Positions 25,209 to 34,028 of a DNA stretch of 64,000 bases are shown here, piece after piece. The notes below the pieces were generated by a model. It was given only the letters and a program-made list of their open reading frames with translations. It was not told where the DNA came from and ran no database searches. The position numbers were made by a program, and so were the translations under genes. Source of the DNA: an uncultured Octadecabacter sp. (GTDB lineage: Bacteria; Pseudomonadota; Alphaproteobacteria; Rhodobacterales; Rhodobacteraceae); the NCBI GenBank assembly GCA_937891785.1, contig CALAGN010000149.1, positions 62,001 to 126,000 of the forward strand, read 5' to 3'. The first letter of the stretch is position 1, and each line of letters starts with the position of its first letter.

Positions 25209-25913
25209 ATGACATCCCCCACACTTGATCTCGTCAAATCTACGCTTTTGCAGGCGATCGTGCCACATGTGGCCTTTGATGGCTGGTCGCAAACCGCCTT
25301 TGACGTAGCGGTCGGTGATTCGGGACTTGATGCGGGCGCGGCGCGCGCTGCCTGTCCGCGCGGGGCCGTGGACTTGGCCGTTCTGTTTCACGAAAACGGC
25401 AATCGAGCGATGGTTGCCCGTCTGGCCGAAACCGATCTGACCGACATGCGTTTTCGCGACAAGGTTGCGACCGCGATCCGGCTGCGGCTGGCCGTAGTGG
25501 GGGACAAAGAGGTGGTGCGGCGTGGCACGACCCTGTTTGCGTTGCCGCATATGGCTCCCATCGGCGCAGGTCTGATCTGGGGAACCGCTGATGCGATGTG
25601 GACAACGCTTGGTGATACGTCGCGCGACATCAACTGGTACACGAAACGCGCGACCCTAAGTGCGGTTTACGGGTCTGTCGTATTATTCTGGCTGGGCGAT
25701 CAAAGCGCGGATGGCGTCGCCACAGACGAATTCATCGACCGCCGGATCGAAAACGTCATGCTGTTTGAAAAAGCCAAAGCGCAGGCGCGCGACAACCCGT
25801 TACTACGCCCCGTGCTTGGCCCGTTAGGGCGACTGTTCGGGCATGTTCAAGCGCCCCATCACATAGCCCCCAATGATCTACCGGGACGCTGGGCCCCACA
25901 GGATGATGTATGA
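25209..25913 (+). CDS. COQ9 family protein
   Basis: 234 residues of the COQ9 family, lipid-binding TetR-like proteins needed for the COQ7 hydroxylation step of ubiquinone synthesis in eukaryotes and retained in alphaproteobacteria. Seen: ILPHV-like QAIVPHVAFDGW opening, the DLAVLFHENGN block, IRLRL, and the hydrophobic SAVYGSVVLFWLGDQS near the C terminus followed by FIDRRIENVM. The stop overlaps the next ATG (ATGA), coupling it to a quinone oxidoreductase-like gene. Confidence 0.87.
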   Translation: MTSPTLDLVKSTLLQAIVPHVAFDGWSQTAFDVAVGDSGLDAGAARAACPRGAVDLAVLFHENGNRAMVARLAETDLTDMRFRDKVATAIRLRLAVVGDKEVVRRGTTLFALPHMAPIGAGLIWGTADAMWTTLGDTSRDINWYTKRATLSAVYGSVVLFWLGDQSADGVATDEFIDRRIENVMLFEKAKAQARDNPLLRPVLGPLGRLFGHVQAPHHIAPNDLPGRWAPQDDV

Positions 25914-26896
25914 CTGATATAATGCGCGCCGTTGAAATCACTGCCGCTGGCGGCCCTGAAGTCTTGCAAATGGCGGACCGGCCCATGCCTTTGGCGGGTC
26001 ACGGTCAGGTTGTGATCAAGGTTTCCTATGCTGGCGTTAACCGCCCCGACGCGCTGCAACGGGCGGGTCTTTATGCACCGCCCAAAGGCGCGAGCGATCT
26101 GCCGGGGTTGGAGTGTTCGGGCGCGGTTGTCAGCCTTGGTGATGGTGTGTCGGATTTGGCTGTCGGCGATCAGGTTTGCGCCCTGCTGCCTGGTGGTGGA
26201 TACGCTCAATACGTCGCAACGCCTGCGGTGCATTGCTTACCAGTGCCTGATGGCATGGACATGCGTACCGCGGCTTGCCTGCCCGAAACATTCTTCACGG
26301 TCTGGTCCAACGTGTTTATGCGCGGTGGCTTGCAAGCGGGCGAGAGGTTCTTGGTGCATGGTGGATCAAGCGGGATTGGCACCACGGCGATCCAACTGGC
26401 GCGGGCCTTTGGTGCGCGGGTGTTCACGACCGCCAGAACCGATGAGAAATGCGCGGCCTGCTTGGGGTTGGGCGCCGAGATTGCAGTAAACTACCGCGAT
26501 GCGGATTTTGTTGACGTGATGAAGGCCCAAGGAGGGGTTGATGTGATCCTTGATATGGTCGGCGGCGACTATATTGCGCGCAACCTGCGTGCCTTGGCCG
26601 AAGACGGACGGCTTGTTCAGATCGCATTCCTGCAAGGCCCCAAGGTCGAGGTGAATTTTGCCCCATTGATGATGCGTCGCCAGACGATCACGGGCAGCAC
26701 GTTGCGCCCCCAGTCCGATTTGGCAAAGGCGTGGATTGCCAATGAATTGCGGGCGAAGGTCTGGCCGTTGCTTGCTGCGGGGACGATCGCGCCGGTGATG
26801 GACCGCGAATTTGCGCTGACGGATGCTGCTGCTGCCCATGCCCGCATGGAAAGCTCTGCGCATATCGGAAAGATCGTTCTTCGTGTGTCATCATAA
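25910..26896 (+). CDS. NAD(P)H quinone oxidoreductase (zeta-crystallin/PIG3 type MDR)
   Basis: 328 residues of the zinc-free medium-chain reductase family: GroES-like N half (VKVSYAGVNRPDALQRAGLY, GLECSG) and Rossmann C half with VHGGSSGIGTTAIQLAR. NRPD followed by LQR is typical of the PIG3 subgroup that reduces quinones with NADPH. No zinc-binding cysteines are visible. Coupled to the COQ9 gene by ATGA. Confidence 0.87.
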   Translation: MTDIMRAVEITAAGGPEVLQMADRPMPLAGHGQVVIKVSYAGVNRPDALQRAGLYAPPKGASDLPGLECSGAVVSLGDGVSDLAVGDQVCALLPGGGYAQYVATPAVHCLPVPDGMDMRTAACLPETFFTVWSNVFMRGGLQAGERFLVHGGSSGIGTTAIQLARAFGARVFTTARTDEKCAACLGLGAEIAVNYRDADFVDVMKAQGGVDVILDMVGGDYIARNLRALAEDGRLVQIAFLQGPKVEVNFAPLMMRRQTITGSTLRPQSDLAKAWIANELRAKVWPLLAAGTIAPVMDREFALTDAAAAHARMESSAHIGKIVLRVSS

Positions 26897-26924
26897 TCGC
26901 GGCACCGCCGGCGTTGGGAGAATC

Positions 26925-26976
26925 AGATTCCCATGCTGGAGGCGTGACCTTGGGCGCATATGTCGCCTGAGAATCT
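26925..26976. repeat. Nested inverted repeat after the quinone oxidoreductase gene
   Basis: AGATTC (26925-26930) pairs with GAATCT (26971-26976) and, inside it, AGGCG (26940-26944) with CGCCT (26964-26968). No T-run follows closely; the AT-rich stretch TTAAAATAAAACAATAATG is next. It may be a folded 3' end or the leader of the small gene at 27002. Confidence 0.35.
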
Positions 26977-27001
26977 GTCAAGTAGTTAAAATAAAACAAT
27001 A

Positions 27002-27115
27002 ATGTCCAAGAAAGATTATAGCATAGGCCCCAAGACCGACACGCCGCTGCCCGATGCGGACCACGGCGATCTTGAGAAGATCCCGACAGGTGGTGGATCT
27101 AAAAAGGGCAAATAA
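27002..27115 (+). CDS. Possible 37-residue hydrophilic protein
   Basis: An ATG at 27002 opens MSKKDYSIGPKTDTPLPD with a Lys/Asp/Gly-rich, entirely hydrophilic remainder (LEKIPTGGG then SKKGK) to a TAA at 27113. About 60 percent of third positions are G or C, in keeping with coding. No ribosome-binding site is visible in the AT-rich leader, and the family is unknown to me. It stops 15 nt before the convergent RNase T2 stop. Confidence 0.35.
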   Translation: MSKKDYSIGPKTDTPLPDADHGDLEKIPTGGGSKKGK

Positions 27116-27130
27116 CCCTGTGCGTTGATC

Positions 27131-27760
27131 CTAACGGATCGGCGAAAACAACGCATCATTGCGCGTACAATCGCGTATCTTATCTGCCCCGCACCTGCGC
27201 AGTTTAAGGTCGCGGGTCAGGCAAATGTGGGCCTCTTGGATCATCCCGGACTGGCATGTGATTGTGATTTCATCGCCGTCCAATCCTTCGTTTTCATTCA
27301 TGAACGCTTCTTGGATTAATGCGGCAGGCAATGTTACGGCCTCTTCGAGGCGGCGGAATACGGCAGGCCTTGTGATCTGATCAAACGCAACTTGGGCAAG
27401 AGCATAGTAGTCCTCAGCGCTCAGTCCCGAACAGCGACCGTGCTTGTTCCACTGGTGCCACGCTGCCCCGCCGGACCCGAAAAGGCCGGCCTGTTGAGCA
27501 GTATCCCCGCGCGTCGGATTGTGGTGAATTGTCGGACAATAATCTGGCCATCCACGTTCATATTGTGGCCAAAGCCCGTGCAGAACCCAACCGAAATCAG
27601 CCCCCTCGGCACATTGCGGCGACCCACGTGCATCGCCTTCAAGGCTGCACCAGTTCGGGGACCACGATAAGGACATGACGTAGTAATCAAATTCGCCCGC
27701 CGCGCCGTCGGCGCGGGCAAAGGTTGCCGAGATAAGTAGGGGCAAAAGAAAGCGTAACAT
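27131..27760 (-). CDS. Ribonuclease T2 family protein, secreted
   Basis: 209 residues with a signal peptide (MLRFLLPLLISATFARA) and the two T2 active-site blocks: CAS I at H61 (HGLWPQ) and CAS II at 101-107 (WHQWNKH), with the catalytic His pair. The usual Glu of HEWxKH is Gln103; alphaproteobacterial members with Q here are familiar, so this may be lineage-typical. It should cleave RNA through a 2',3'-cyclic intermediate in the periplasm or outside. Eight cysteines suggest disulfides. Start at 27760 gives the signal peptide; a longer frame upstream does not. Confidence 0.87.
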   Translation of the reverse strand: MLRFLLPLLISATFARADGAAGEFDYYVMSLSWSPNWCSLEGDARGSPQCAEGADFGWVLHGLWPQYERGWPDYCPTIHHNPTRGDTAQQAGLFGSGGAAWHQWNKHGRCSGLSAEDYYALAQVAFDQITRPAVFRRLEEAVTLPAALIQEAFMNENEGLDGDEITITCQSGMIQEAHICLTRDLKLRRCGADKIRDCTRNDALFSPIR

Positions 27761-27908
27761 TTTGATCTTTTCACTTTGGGTCGGCGCGACTATATACAAT
27801 GCAAGTTCCCCGACAATGAGAACCCGGCCCAAGCGGTCCGCCCCTTCAAGGGCTTAAAGAAGCTATGCCTAATCGGCGTCGGGAAAGACATGTGAACAGG
27901 AGGCCCCG

Positions 27909-28661
27909 ATGTCTGATAAACCAATTATGGCGAAAGCCACCGCCGTGTGGCTGTGTGATAACACAACGCTGACTTTTAAGCAGATCGCCGATTTTTGCGG
28001 CTTTCACGAGTTGGAAGTGCAGGGCATCGCCGACGGTGATGTCGCCATGGGCGTCAAAGGGTTTGACCCGATCACCAACAAGCAATTGACCCAAGCCGAG
28101 ATTGAAACCGCCGAGAAAGACCCGGCATATAAGCTCATGCTGGTGCATAACCCGGCTGCAGATGGTGAAGAAAAACGCCGTGGCCCGCGCTACACGCCTC
28201 TGTCCAAGCGTCAGGACCGTCCCGCGTCAATCCTTTGGCTGGTCAAATTTCACCCCGAATTGACTGACGCGCAAGTGTCCAAACTGGTTGGCACGACCAA
28301 GCCGACCATTCAGGCGATCCGCGAACGCACCCACTGGAACATCAACAACATCGACCCGATCGATCCAGTAGCCCTTGGCTTGTGTAAGCAGGTCGAGTTG
28401 GACGCGGCAGTTCAAAAAGCTAACCTCAAAAAGGCCAAAGAAGGCGGCGCGATGAGCGACGACGAGCGCCGTAAGCTGGTCAGCACAGAGCAGAGCCTTG
28501 GTATGCCTGACGAGCCGAAGATGCCCTCGTCGATTGCAGGGCTTGAAACATTCAGCCTGTCCACAGATTTGGACGCTGACGACGAAGACACATCAGTGCC
28601 TGACAAGGACACGTTCTTTAACCTCCCCGACAATGACGACGACGACGACGATCAGGATTGA
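27909..28661 (+). CDS. trcR: TrcR, cell-cycle transcriptional regulator (DUF1013)
   Basis: 250 residues of the alphaproteobacterial DUF1013/TrcR family: AKATAVWLCDNTTLTFKQIA start, helix-turn-helix-like TDAQVSKLVGTTKPTIQAIR near 119-138, and a strongly acidic, low-complexity tail of consecutive Asp at the C terminus. The family is a conserved regulator linked to the cell-cycle network. AGGAGG stands 5 nt before the ATG. It ends at a strong terminator. Confidence 0.93.
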   Translation: MSDKPIMAKATAVWLCDNTTLTFKQIADFCGFHELEVQGIADGDVAMGVKGFDPITNKQLTQAEIETAEKDPAYKLMLVHNPAADGEEKRRGPRYTPLSKRQDRPASILWLVKFHPELTDAQVSKLVGTTKPTIQAIRERTHWNINNIDPIDPVALGLCKQVELDAAVQKANLKKAKEGGAMSDDERRKLVSTEQSLGMPDEPKMPSSIAGLETFSLSTDLDADDEDTSVPDKDTFFNLPDNDDDDDDQD

Positions 28662-28685
28662 TCATCGTCGGTCTGATCAAATTGA

Positions 28686-28720
28686 AAGGCCCCGCAGCCG
28701 ATGGCTGCGGGGCTTTGTTT
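28686..28720 (+). terminator. Intrinsic terminator of trcR
   Basis: GCCCCGCAGCC (28689-28699), loop GAT, GGCTGCGGGGC (28703-28713), then TTTGTTT. A perfect 11-bp stem 28 nt after the stop. Confidence 0.92.
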
Positions 28721-28833
28721 CGTTCTGGGATTGGCTTGTGGCGCGCGGTTTTGCCAAGGTGATCAGCCGCTTTGAGTGTGGTAGGATTGGAGCCTTCGGC
28801 GGGAGTGTATTTGAACACAAGAAGGGATAAGTC

Positions 28834-29385
28834 ATGCGATGTTTGGCTGTCATTTTTAGCCTTCTTTGGGCGGGTGCTGCGCAGGCCGTCAAGATTTGTG
28901 ACGAATTGTGGTTCACGGGTAATCTGGTGTTTGATCATGCGGGACAGCGTTTCCAATCGCCGCTTGGGCGGGCGATTTTTGACAATTCGGATTGTCTTGT
29001 CGGGAACGCGGAGCCTGATCCGTCCGAGGCTGAAATTGTTGCGCTTGTGCGCACGATGGAAGCGGAGTGGGGCTGCGATGTTGACACCACCCGCACAAGT
29101 TTGCGTATCCGCAATATTGCCCAGCGGATGGCGATGATCGACCTGCCTATCGCGGACGACTTTGAGAGCATGTGTATCGGCTATCGCGGCCCTGCGATCG
29201 AATTGCATACGGGCCGTCACGCCAGCGCGCCCGTCAGTGGTGTTATCCAGCCCAGCGACGACCTAACCTATGTTTTTATCCCGATGCACGGCTGTACGTT
29301 CTTTGACCTTGGCCGAAACGGTGAAATGGGCTGGTGTGCGATCCCCGAACTCTCGGATCTGAAATGCGATAGTCTTTCTGGCTAA
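28834..29385 (+). CDS. Secreted protein of the DUF4453/YARHG-like type
   Basis: 183 residues with a signal peptide ([18 protein letters not shown]). The mature start [15 protein letters not shown] then [18 protein letters not shown] follows the pattern of YARHG-type domains found in Rhodobacterales (DUF4453, as I recall), followed by a C-terminal part with Cys-rich HGCTF and GWCAIP. Probably periplasmic; role unknown. Its stop shares 4 nt (CTAA) with the convergent recR. Confidence 0.6.
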   Translation: MRCLAVIFSLLWAGAAQAVKICDELWFTGNLVFDHAGQRFQSPLGRAIFDNSDCLVGNAEPDPSEAEIVALVRTMEAEWGCDVDTTRTSLRIRNIAQRMAMIDLPIADDFESMCIGYRGPAIELHTGRHASAPVSGVIQPSDDLTYVFIPMHGCTFFDLGRNGEMGWCAIPELSDLKCDSLSG

Positions 29386-29975
29386 AGCGCCTTGCGTGCG
29401 TTTAGCGCGGCCGTGATCGTACCATCGTCGAGGTAGTCAAGCTCACCGCCGACGGGCACACCTTGGGCCAGTGAGGTGACGGTCACACCGGGTAGATTGT
29501 CGGCTATGTAATGCGCCGTGGTTTGCCCGTCAATTGTAGCACCAAGTGCAAGGATTACTTCGCTGATTTCTTCGCTCGCGATCCGGTCGCGTAACTTGGG
29601 AATGCGCAGTTCTTCGGGGCCGATATCGTCAAGCGCACTGAGTGTGCCACCAAGAACGTGGTAACGCCCTTTGAAGACTCCGCTGCGCTCCATCGCCCAA
29701 AGGTCAGCCACGTCTTCGACGACGCAGATTTGTCCGTTGCTGCGCTTGGCACTGGTGCAGATGTCGCAGATGTCGCCGGTGCCGATGTTGCCACAGTTAA
29801 GGCATTCGCGTGCCGTCGCGCCGACCTTTTGCATGGAATTGGCCAGTGGGATCATCAAGCGTCCTCGTTTTTTGATCAGATGCAGCACCGCGCGGCGCGC
29901 TGATCGCGGCCCAAGCCCCGGCAGCTTGGACATCAGTGCGATCAGGTCGTCGATGTCTTGGGTGCCTTGGGTCAT
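29382..29975 (-). CDS. recR: Recombination protein RecR
   Basis: 197 residues: HhH region ([18 protein letters not shown]), the four-Cys zinc finger (C58-L-N-C then C-D-I-C), and the Toprim domain ([16 protein letters not shown]) with the Walker-B-like end. RecR works with RecF/RecO to load RecA at gaps. It follows ybaB and dnaX in the conserved dnaX-ybaB-recR order. Confidence 0.97.
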   Translation of the reverse strand: MTQGTQDIDDLIALMSKLPGLGPRSARRAVLHLIKKRGRLMIPLANSMQKVGATARECLNCGNIGTGDICDICTSAKRSNGQICVVEDVADLWAMERSGVFKGRYHVLGGTLSALDDIGPEELRIPKLRDRIASEEISEVILALGATIDGQTTAHYIADNLPGVTVTSLAQGVPVGGELDYLDDGTITAALNARKAL

Positions 29976-29982
29976 CCGCGAT

Positions 29983-30327
29983 CTAGAACGGTAGCTTCAT
30001 GTCTGCAGGCAGGCCCAGACCTTCGGTCAGTTTCGCCATTTCAGTCTGCGCCCTATCACTGGCTTTTTGCTGTGCGTCCTTGATTGTTGCAAGGATCAAA
30101 TCTTCGACAACTTCCTTGTCGTCAGCGGAAAAGATCGACGGATCAATATCAAGGGCCTTGAGTTCGCCTTTGGCGCTGCAGGTCGCTTTGACCAAGCCCG
30201 CGCCGCTTTCGCCAACGACCATGATGTTGTGCATTTCTTCTTGCAGTTCGGCCATCTGGCCCTGCATTTCCTGCGCCTTTTTCATCATCTTGGCCATGTC
30301 GCCCATTTGGCCTAAACCTTTGAACAT
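29983..30327 (-). CDS. ybaB: YbaB/EbfC family nucleoid-associated protein
   Basis: 114 residues beginning [21 protein letters not shown]; a dimeric DNA-binding protein of unsettled role, nearly always between dnaX and recR. A GGAGACAGACACG leader precedes the ATG at 30327; the frame stays open upstream to 31047 but that part overlaps dnaX on the same strand and is not coding. Confidence 0.95.
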   Translation of the reverse strand: MFKGLGQMGDMAKMMKKAQEMQGQMAELQEEMHNIMVVGESGAGLVKATCSAKGELKALDIDPSIFSADDKEVVEDLILATIKDAQQKASDRAQTEMAKLTEGLGLPADMKLPF

Positions 30328-30394
30328 CGTGTCTGTCTCCTGAATGCGGCGTTTGAATTGAGATACGAACTCGCGGGGCCTACCACAAGGGGCG

Positions 30395-32161
30395 CTAGCT
30401 ATCCTCGAAAGGATCCCACTCATCTTCGACCTCTGGCAAGGCCTCTTCGGCGGCCTCGGTTGCGAGGTCTTTGGGCGAGCGGATCTCGGTAATGCGCGCC
30501 GACGGGAATTGCGCAATGACGGCTTGAACCAGCGGATGGGCTTGGGCTTTGATACGCAGTTGCGCATCGGCTTGATCGCGCAACTGCGCGATTGTAGGAG
30601 CGCCGCCGCCCGACGTGACGCTGACCGCCCAGCGATTACCCGTAAAGGCTTGCAGGCGTTTGCCAAGACGCTGGGCGAGGTCAGCGGCCGCATCAGGGGC
30701 CTGTTCAAATTCGATCCGACCGGGGCTGTAGCCGACCAGTTTGACGCCGTTTTCGACGTCGACCAGCAGCTTTGCATCGCGATGAGAGCGAATGAGTTCG
30801 ACAACCGATCCAAATGTGGCGAAACGCGCGAGATTGTCTTCGGCGAGGGCAATAGCAACCTGTGCTCCGCCATATGATGACGTGCCTGTGGGGCCTGAGA
30901 GCGTGGGCGCGGGTGTCGCAGCGCGCACATCGTCACTTTGACCGGCACTTGGGGCAGGGCGTCCGCCGCCACGGCCACCTGATGGGGGCGGCGTCGCGTC
31001 TTGCAGTTTGCGTACCAGATCGTCGGGTGTCGGCAGGTCGGCCACATGGGTCAAGCGGATCACGGCCATCTCGGCGGCCATCATTGCATTGGGGGCCATC
31101 GCAACTTCTTCCAGCGCTTTCAGCAGCATTTGCCACATGCGGGTCATCGCGCGCATCGGTAGTTTTTCGGCCATGGCCAGCCCGCGCGTTCGTTCGTCAG
31201 GGCCAATCGTCGGATCATCGGCGGCGTCCGGCGTAATTTTTATGACGCTTATCCAATGGGTGATTTCAGCGAGGTCACGCAACACCGCCATCGGGTCGGC
31301 CCCGTCAGCATATTGGCCGGATAGTTCGGTCAGCGCGCCAGCCGCGTCGCCACGCACGATCATATCAAACAGGTCAAGGACACGGCCACGATCTGCCAGG
31401 CCCAGCATTGCGCGCACTTGATCGGCAGTCGTTTCGCCAGCACCGTGGCTGATCGCCTGATCCAGCAGCGATTGTGCATCGCGCGCGGACCCTTCAGCGG
31501 CACGGGTGATCAGGGCAAGCGCGTCATCGGCAATATTGGCCCCTTCGGCTACGGCGATGCGCTTCAGCATCGAGATCATATCTTCGGGTTCGATCCGGCG
31601 CAGATCAAAGCGCTGACAGCGCGACAGGACTGTTACGGGAACTTTGCGAATTTCGGTCGTTGCAAAGATGAATTTGACGTGCGCGGGCGGTTCTTCGAGC
31701 GTTTTTAGCAAGGCGTTGAACGCGCCTGTGGACAGCATATGCACTTCGTCGATGATGTAGACTTTGTAGCGGGCCGAAGCGGCGCGGTAATGCACGGAAT
31801 CAATTATTTCGCGGATATTGGCGACGCCGGTGTTAGATGCCGCGTCCATTTCCATGATGTCGACGTGGCGGCCTTCCATGATGGCCGTGCAGTGTTCGCA
31901 CTTGCCGCAAGGGTCGGTTGTTGGCCCACCTGTGCCGTCTGTGCCAATACAGTTCATCCCTTTGGCGATGATCCGCGCGGTGGTGGTTTTGCCGGTGCCG
32001 CGAATACCCGTCATCATAAACGCCTGGGCGATGCGATCGGCGGCAAAGGCATTGCGCAGGGTGCGCACCATCGCGTCTTGCCCGATAAGATCGGCAAAGG
32101 TCTCTGGGCGGTATTTTCGCGCCAGAACTTGATAGGCGGGCTTGGGGGCGTCTGCGCTCAT
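30395..32161 (-). CDS. dnaX: DNA polymerase III subunits gamma/tau
   Basis: 588 residues. AAA+ clamp loader: RKYRPETFADLIGQ, Walker A TGIRGTGKTT (51-60), a zinc module with CGKCEHC, DEVHMLS (Walker B) and the sensor SRCQRFDLRR. The C-terminal third is an acidic, poorly conserved tau part ending EWDPFEDS. Start at 32161 (MSADAPKPAYQVL) fits the family; the longer frame does not. I saw no obvious slippery-run frameshift signal for a shorter gamma form. Confidence 0.97.
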   Translation of the reverse strand: MSADAPKPAYQVLARKYRPETFADLIGQDAMVRTLRNAFAADRIAQAFMMTGIRGTGKTTTARIIAKGMNCIGTDGTGGPTTDPCGKCEHCTAIMEGRHVDIMEMDAASNTGVANIREIIDSVHYRAASARYKVYIIDEVHMLSTGAFNALLKTLEEPPAHVKFIFATTEIRKVPVTVLSRCQRFDLRRIEPEDMISMLKRIAVAEGANIADDALALITRAAEGSARDAQSLLDQAISHGAGETTADQVRAMLGLADRGRVLDLFDMIVRGDAAGALTELSGQYADGADPMAVLRDLAEITHWISVIKITPDAADDPTIGPDERTRGLAMAEKLPMRAMTRMWQMLLKALEEVAMAPNAMMAAEMAVIRLTHVADLPTPDDLVRKLQDATPPPSGGRGGGRPAPSAGQSDDVRAATPAPTLSGPTGTSSYGGAQVAIALAEDNLARFATFGSVVELIRSHRDAKLLVDVENGVKLVGYSPGRIEFEQAPDAAADLAQRLGKRLQAFTGNRWAVSVTSGGGAPTIAQLRDQADAQLRIKAQAHPLVQAVIAQFPSARITEIRSPKDLATEAAEEALPEVEDEWDPFEDS

Positions 32162-32245
32162 GTGGGCTTTCTGGATTCGGATTTGGCTGTTAGGGTAGGG
32201 CGGAGCGCGGCTAAGGTCCACAGGCATCGCGGGGTGGTTTGCAGG

Positions 32246-32719
32246 TTGGAAAAGTCAGAGTTTGAAATTTACGCTTTGCCGGTTGGCGGCGGCACTTTGG
32301 CAATTTCGTCGATGCCGGGACGCGGCGGGAATTATGTACAGGATTTGGCGGCTTTGCAGGCGTGGGGGCCGCAGTTGGTTGTCACGATGACGACGCTGGA
32401 CGAACTGGCGGCGGCACAGATGCCTGACGACCTTGCGGCGCGCGGAATTGCATGGGTCCATCTGCCGATTGCGGATTTCGGGGTGCCCGGTGGCTATGCA
32501 GAATGGACCATGATTGAAGATCGCGCCTTGGCGATCTTGGGGCGGGGCGGGCGCGTCTTGGTCCACTGCCGTGCGGGTTGTGGACGGTCGGGCATGGCCT
32601 GTTTAAGGACAATGATCGCGGCCGGTGAGGAAGGGCGCAAAGCCCTAAAACGAGTGCGCGCGGTGCGGCCCTGTGCGGTAGAAACGGGCGAACAGATGGA
32701 CTGGGCGCTGGGCGTTTAG
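32246..32719 (+). CDS. Dual-specificity/tyrosine phosphatase-like protein
   Basis: About 157 residues with the CX5R loop HCRAGCGRSG (cysteine phosphatase signature) and an upstream Asp in LPIADFGVP that can serve as general acid. Start is not certain: TTG at 32246 (EKSEFEIYALPVGGG) or GTG at 32234 fit relatives, whereas the frame upstream overlaps dnaX in antisense and is not coding. Its stop shares 4 nt (TTAG) with the convergent rsgA. Substrate unknown. Confidence 0.8.
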   Translation: MEKSEFEIYALPVGGGTLAISSMPGRGGNYVQDLAALQAWGPQLVVTMTTLDELAAAQMPDDLAARGIAWVHLPIADFGVPGGYAEWTMIEDRALAILGRGGRVLVHCRAGCGRSGMACLRTMIAAGEEGRKALKRVRAVRPCAVETGEQMDWALGV

Positions 32720-33741
32720 GTCCCGCGCCCGCCATGTTTCTTGGACATTGCGCCTTTGACCATCTTGCCGAATTTCTTTTGGCGTAAGCGGGCATCGGCC
32801 ACGGATTCGCTGTTATGTTCATCCTCGCGGACCAGCTTTTGCCAGCGAGCAAGGCGGTCGGGATCAATCGTCCCTGCGGTAATGGCGGCCTGAACGGCGC
32901 AGCCCGGTTCGCTTTCGTGGGCACAGTCCCTGAATTTGCACTGCCTGGCGATCTCACTCAGGTCACCGAATACGACTTCGATCCCTTCGGCAGCGTCGGC
33001 GAGGCGCAATTCACGCATGCCTGGAGTGTCGATCAACCAACCGCCTGCAAGGGTTGCGCGCAGGGCGCGACTGGTGGTGGTGTGGCGGCCTTTTGCATCG
33101 TCTTCGCGCATGCCTTGGGTTGCCTCTTGGATGCCTGTCAGCAGGTTTTGCAGTGTTGTTTTTCCGACGCCGGATGACCCCACTAGCGCAAGGGTCTGAC
33201 CGTTCCTGCACCACGGATAAAGGCGCTTGGCGTCTTCTGGATCCCGCGCATCTATCGCGATGACGGAGGCCAATGATGACAGTTTTTGTGCGCGGTCGAT
33301 ATAGGATTGAGCGTCATCGGTTTCGTCCGTTTTGGTCAATACGATCAACGGCATGCATCCTGCCGCTCCGGCCATCGCCAAATAGCGTTCAAGCCGGGCC
33401 ACGTTGAAATCCGCGTTGCAGCTTGTAACCACGGCAAGGGTGTCGACATTGGCGGCGATCAGCTGCCGCATGGCGACTTCACCTGCGGCGCGGCGCGATA
33501 CTTCGGTTTGGCGATTCAGCAGGCGGGTCACAACTGTTCCGTCGTGCAGCAGCCAGTCGCCGACCGCATAATTGCCAGCCTGTTCGGGCGGGAGCAACGT
33601 AGCGGTGCCATCGGTGCCCAGAACGGTGACGCTGGCCCGGTGTACAGCAGTAACGCGCGCCGGCGTGCCGATCTCGCCGGCTTCGCGTTGGCATTCGAAG
33701 AAAGGGGTCCAGCCAAGGCTGGTCAATGTCAGTTCGGTCAT
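32716..33741 (-). CDS. rsgA: Small-ribosomal-subunit GTPase RsgA
   Basis: 341 residues with the circularly permuted GTPase order: N-terminal OB-fold, G4 LTKTDE before G1 GSSGVGKTT, then G3 DTPGM, and a C-terminal zinc-binding segment CKFRDCAHESEPGC. RsgA checks late 30S assembly. A tiny ORF with a strong ribosome site precedes it, and the SRP RNA gene is just beyond. Confidence 0.95.
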   Translation of the reverse strand: MTELTLTSLGWTPFFECQREAGEIGTPARVTAVHRASVTVLGTDGTATLLPPEQAGNYAVGDWLLHDGTVVTRLLNRQTEVSRRAAGEVAMRQLIAANVDTLAVVTSCNADFNVARLERYLAMAGAAGCMPLIVLTKTDETDDAQSYIDRAQKLSSLASVIAIDARDPEDAKRLYPWCRNGQTLALVGSSGVGKTTLQNLLTGIQEATQGMREDDAKGRHTTTSRALRATLAGGWLIDTPGMRELRLADAAEGIEVVFGDLSEIARQCKFRDCAHESEPGCAVQAAITAGTIDPDRLARWQKLVREDEHNSESVADARLRQKKFGKMVKGAMSKKHGGRGT

Positions 33742-33795
33742 TGGAAAAGCCCAAGATCAGGAAAAGGGATCAAAGCGGGCAATTGGGTTTTTCCC

Positions 33796-33840
33796 TTAGG
33801 AATGCGCCACGGCCCGACCGGCGGATAAAAATGCAATCAT
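33796..33840 (-). CDS. Possible 14-residue leader peptide with perfect Shine-Dalgarno
   Basis: On the minus strand AGGAGG stands 7 nt before an ATG that opens MIAFLSAGRAVAHS and a stop. It lies between the SRP RNA gene (50 nt upstream) and rsgA (54 nt downstream), reading toward rsgA. This is one of the strongest ribosome sites in the window yet leads to only 14 codons. It could be a leader peptide, the remnant of a longer gene, or chance. Confidence 0.25.
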   Translation of the reverse strand: MIAFLSAGRAVAHS

Positions 33841-33890
33841 GGATATCCTCCTGTCGTGGCCCGATAGGGCAGAGCGCACAAGGCGCGGTA

Positions 33891-33990
33891 GGTGAGAGGC
33901 TGGACATCGACCCAAGCGGGGCTCGTTGTGGCTGCTTCCTTCCGGATCTGACCAGGTTGGCGAGGCGCCTGCCCGCGCCAACCTCTCGCC
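33891..33990 (-). ncRNA. ffs: Signal recognition particle RNA (4.5S type)
   Basis: Read on the minus strand the 100-nt segment holds the conserved apical region of the SRP Alu-less RNA: CAGATCCGGAAGGAAGCAGC, that is the GGAA tetraloop with flanking symmetric loop. The ends GGCGAGAG and CTCTCACC pair into the closing helix, and the remainder folds back as one long hairpin. It binds Ffh for co-translational membrane targeting. A position next to the dnaX-recR block is common in alphaproteobacteria. Confidence 0.93.
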
Positions 33991-33993
33991 CCT

Positions 33994-34022
33994 CATATAG
34001 GCGGGCGGGCGGCGTCGCGCAA
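33994..34022 (-). promoter_or_regulatory. Promoter of the SRP RNA gene
   Basis: On the minus strand TTGCGC (34022-34017) and TATATG (33999-33994) are 17 nt apart, and the RNA 5' end at 33990 is 3 to 7 nt past the -10 box. The spacing suits a stable-RNA promoter. Confidence 0.5.
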
Positions 34023-34028
34023 GGGATG

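Noticed and set aside
30395-32161. Programmed frameshift producing gamma from dnaX
   Set aside because: No A-rich slippery run with a following hairpin was seen in the region where enteric dnaX has one.
31739-32245. N-terminal extension of the phosphatase ORF
   Set aside because: The first 170 residues are antisense to dnaX; the phosphatase proper starts near 32246.
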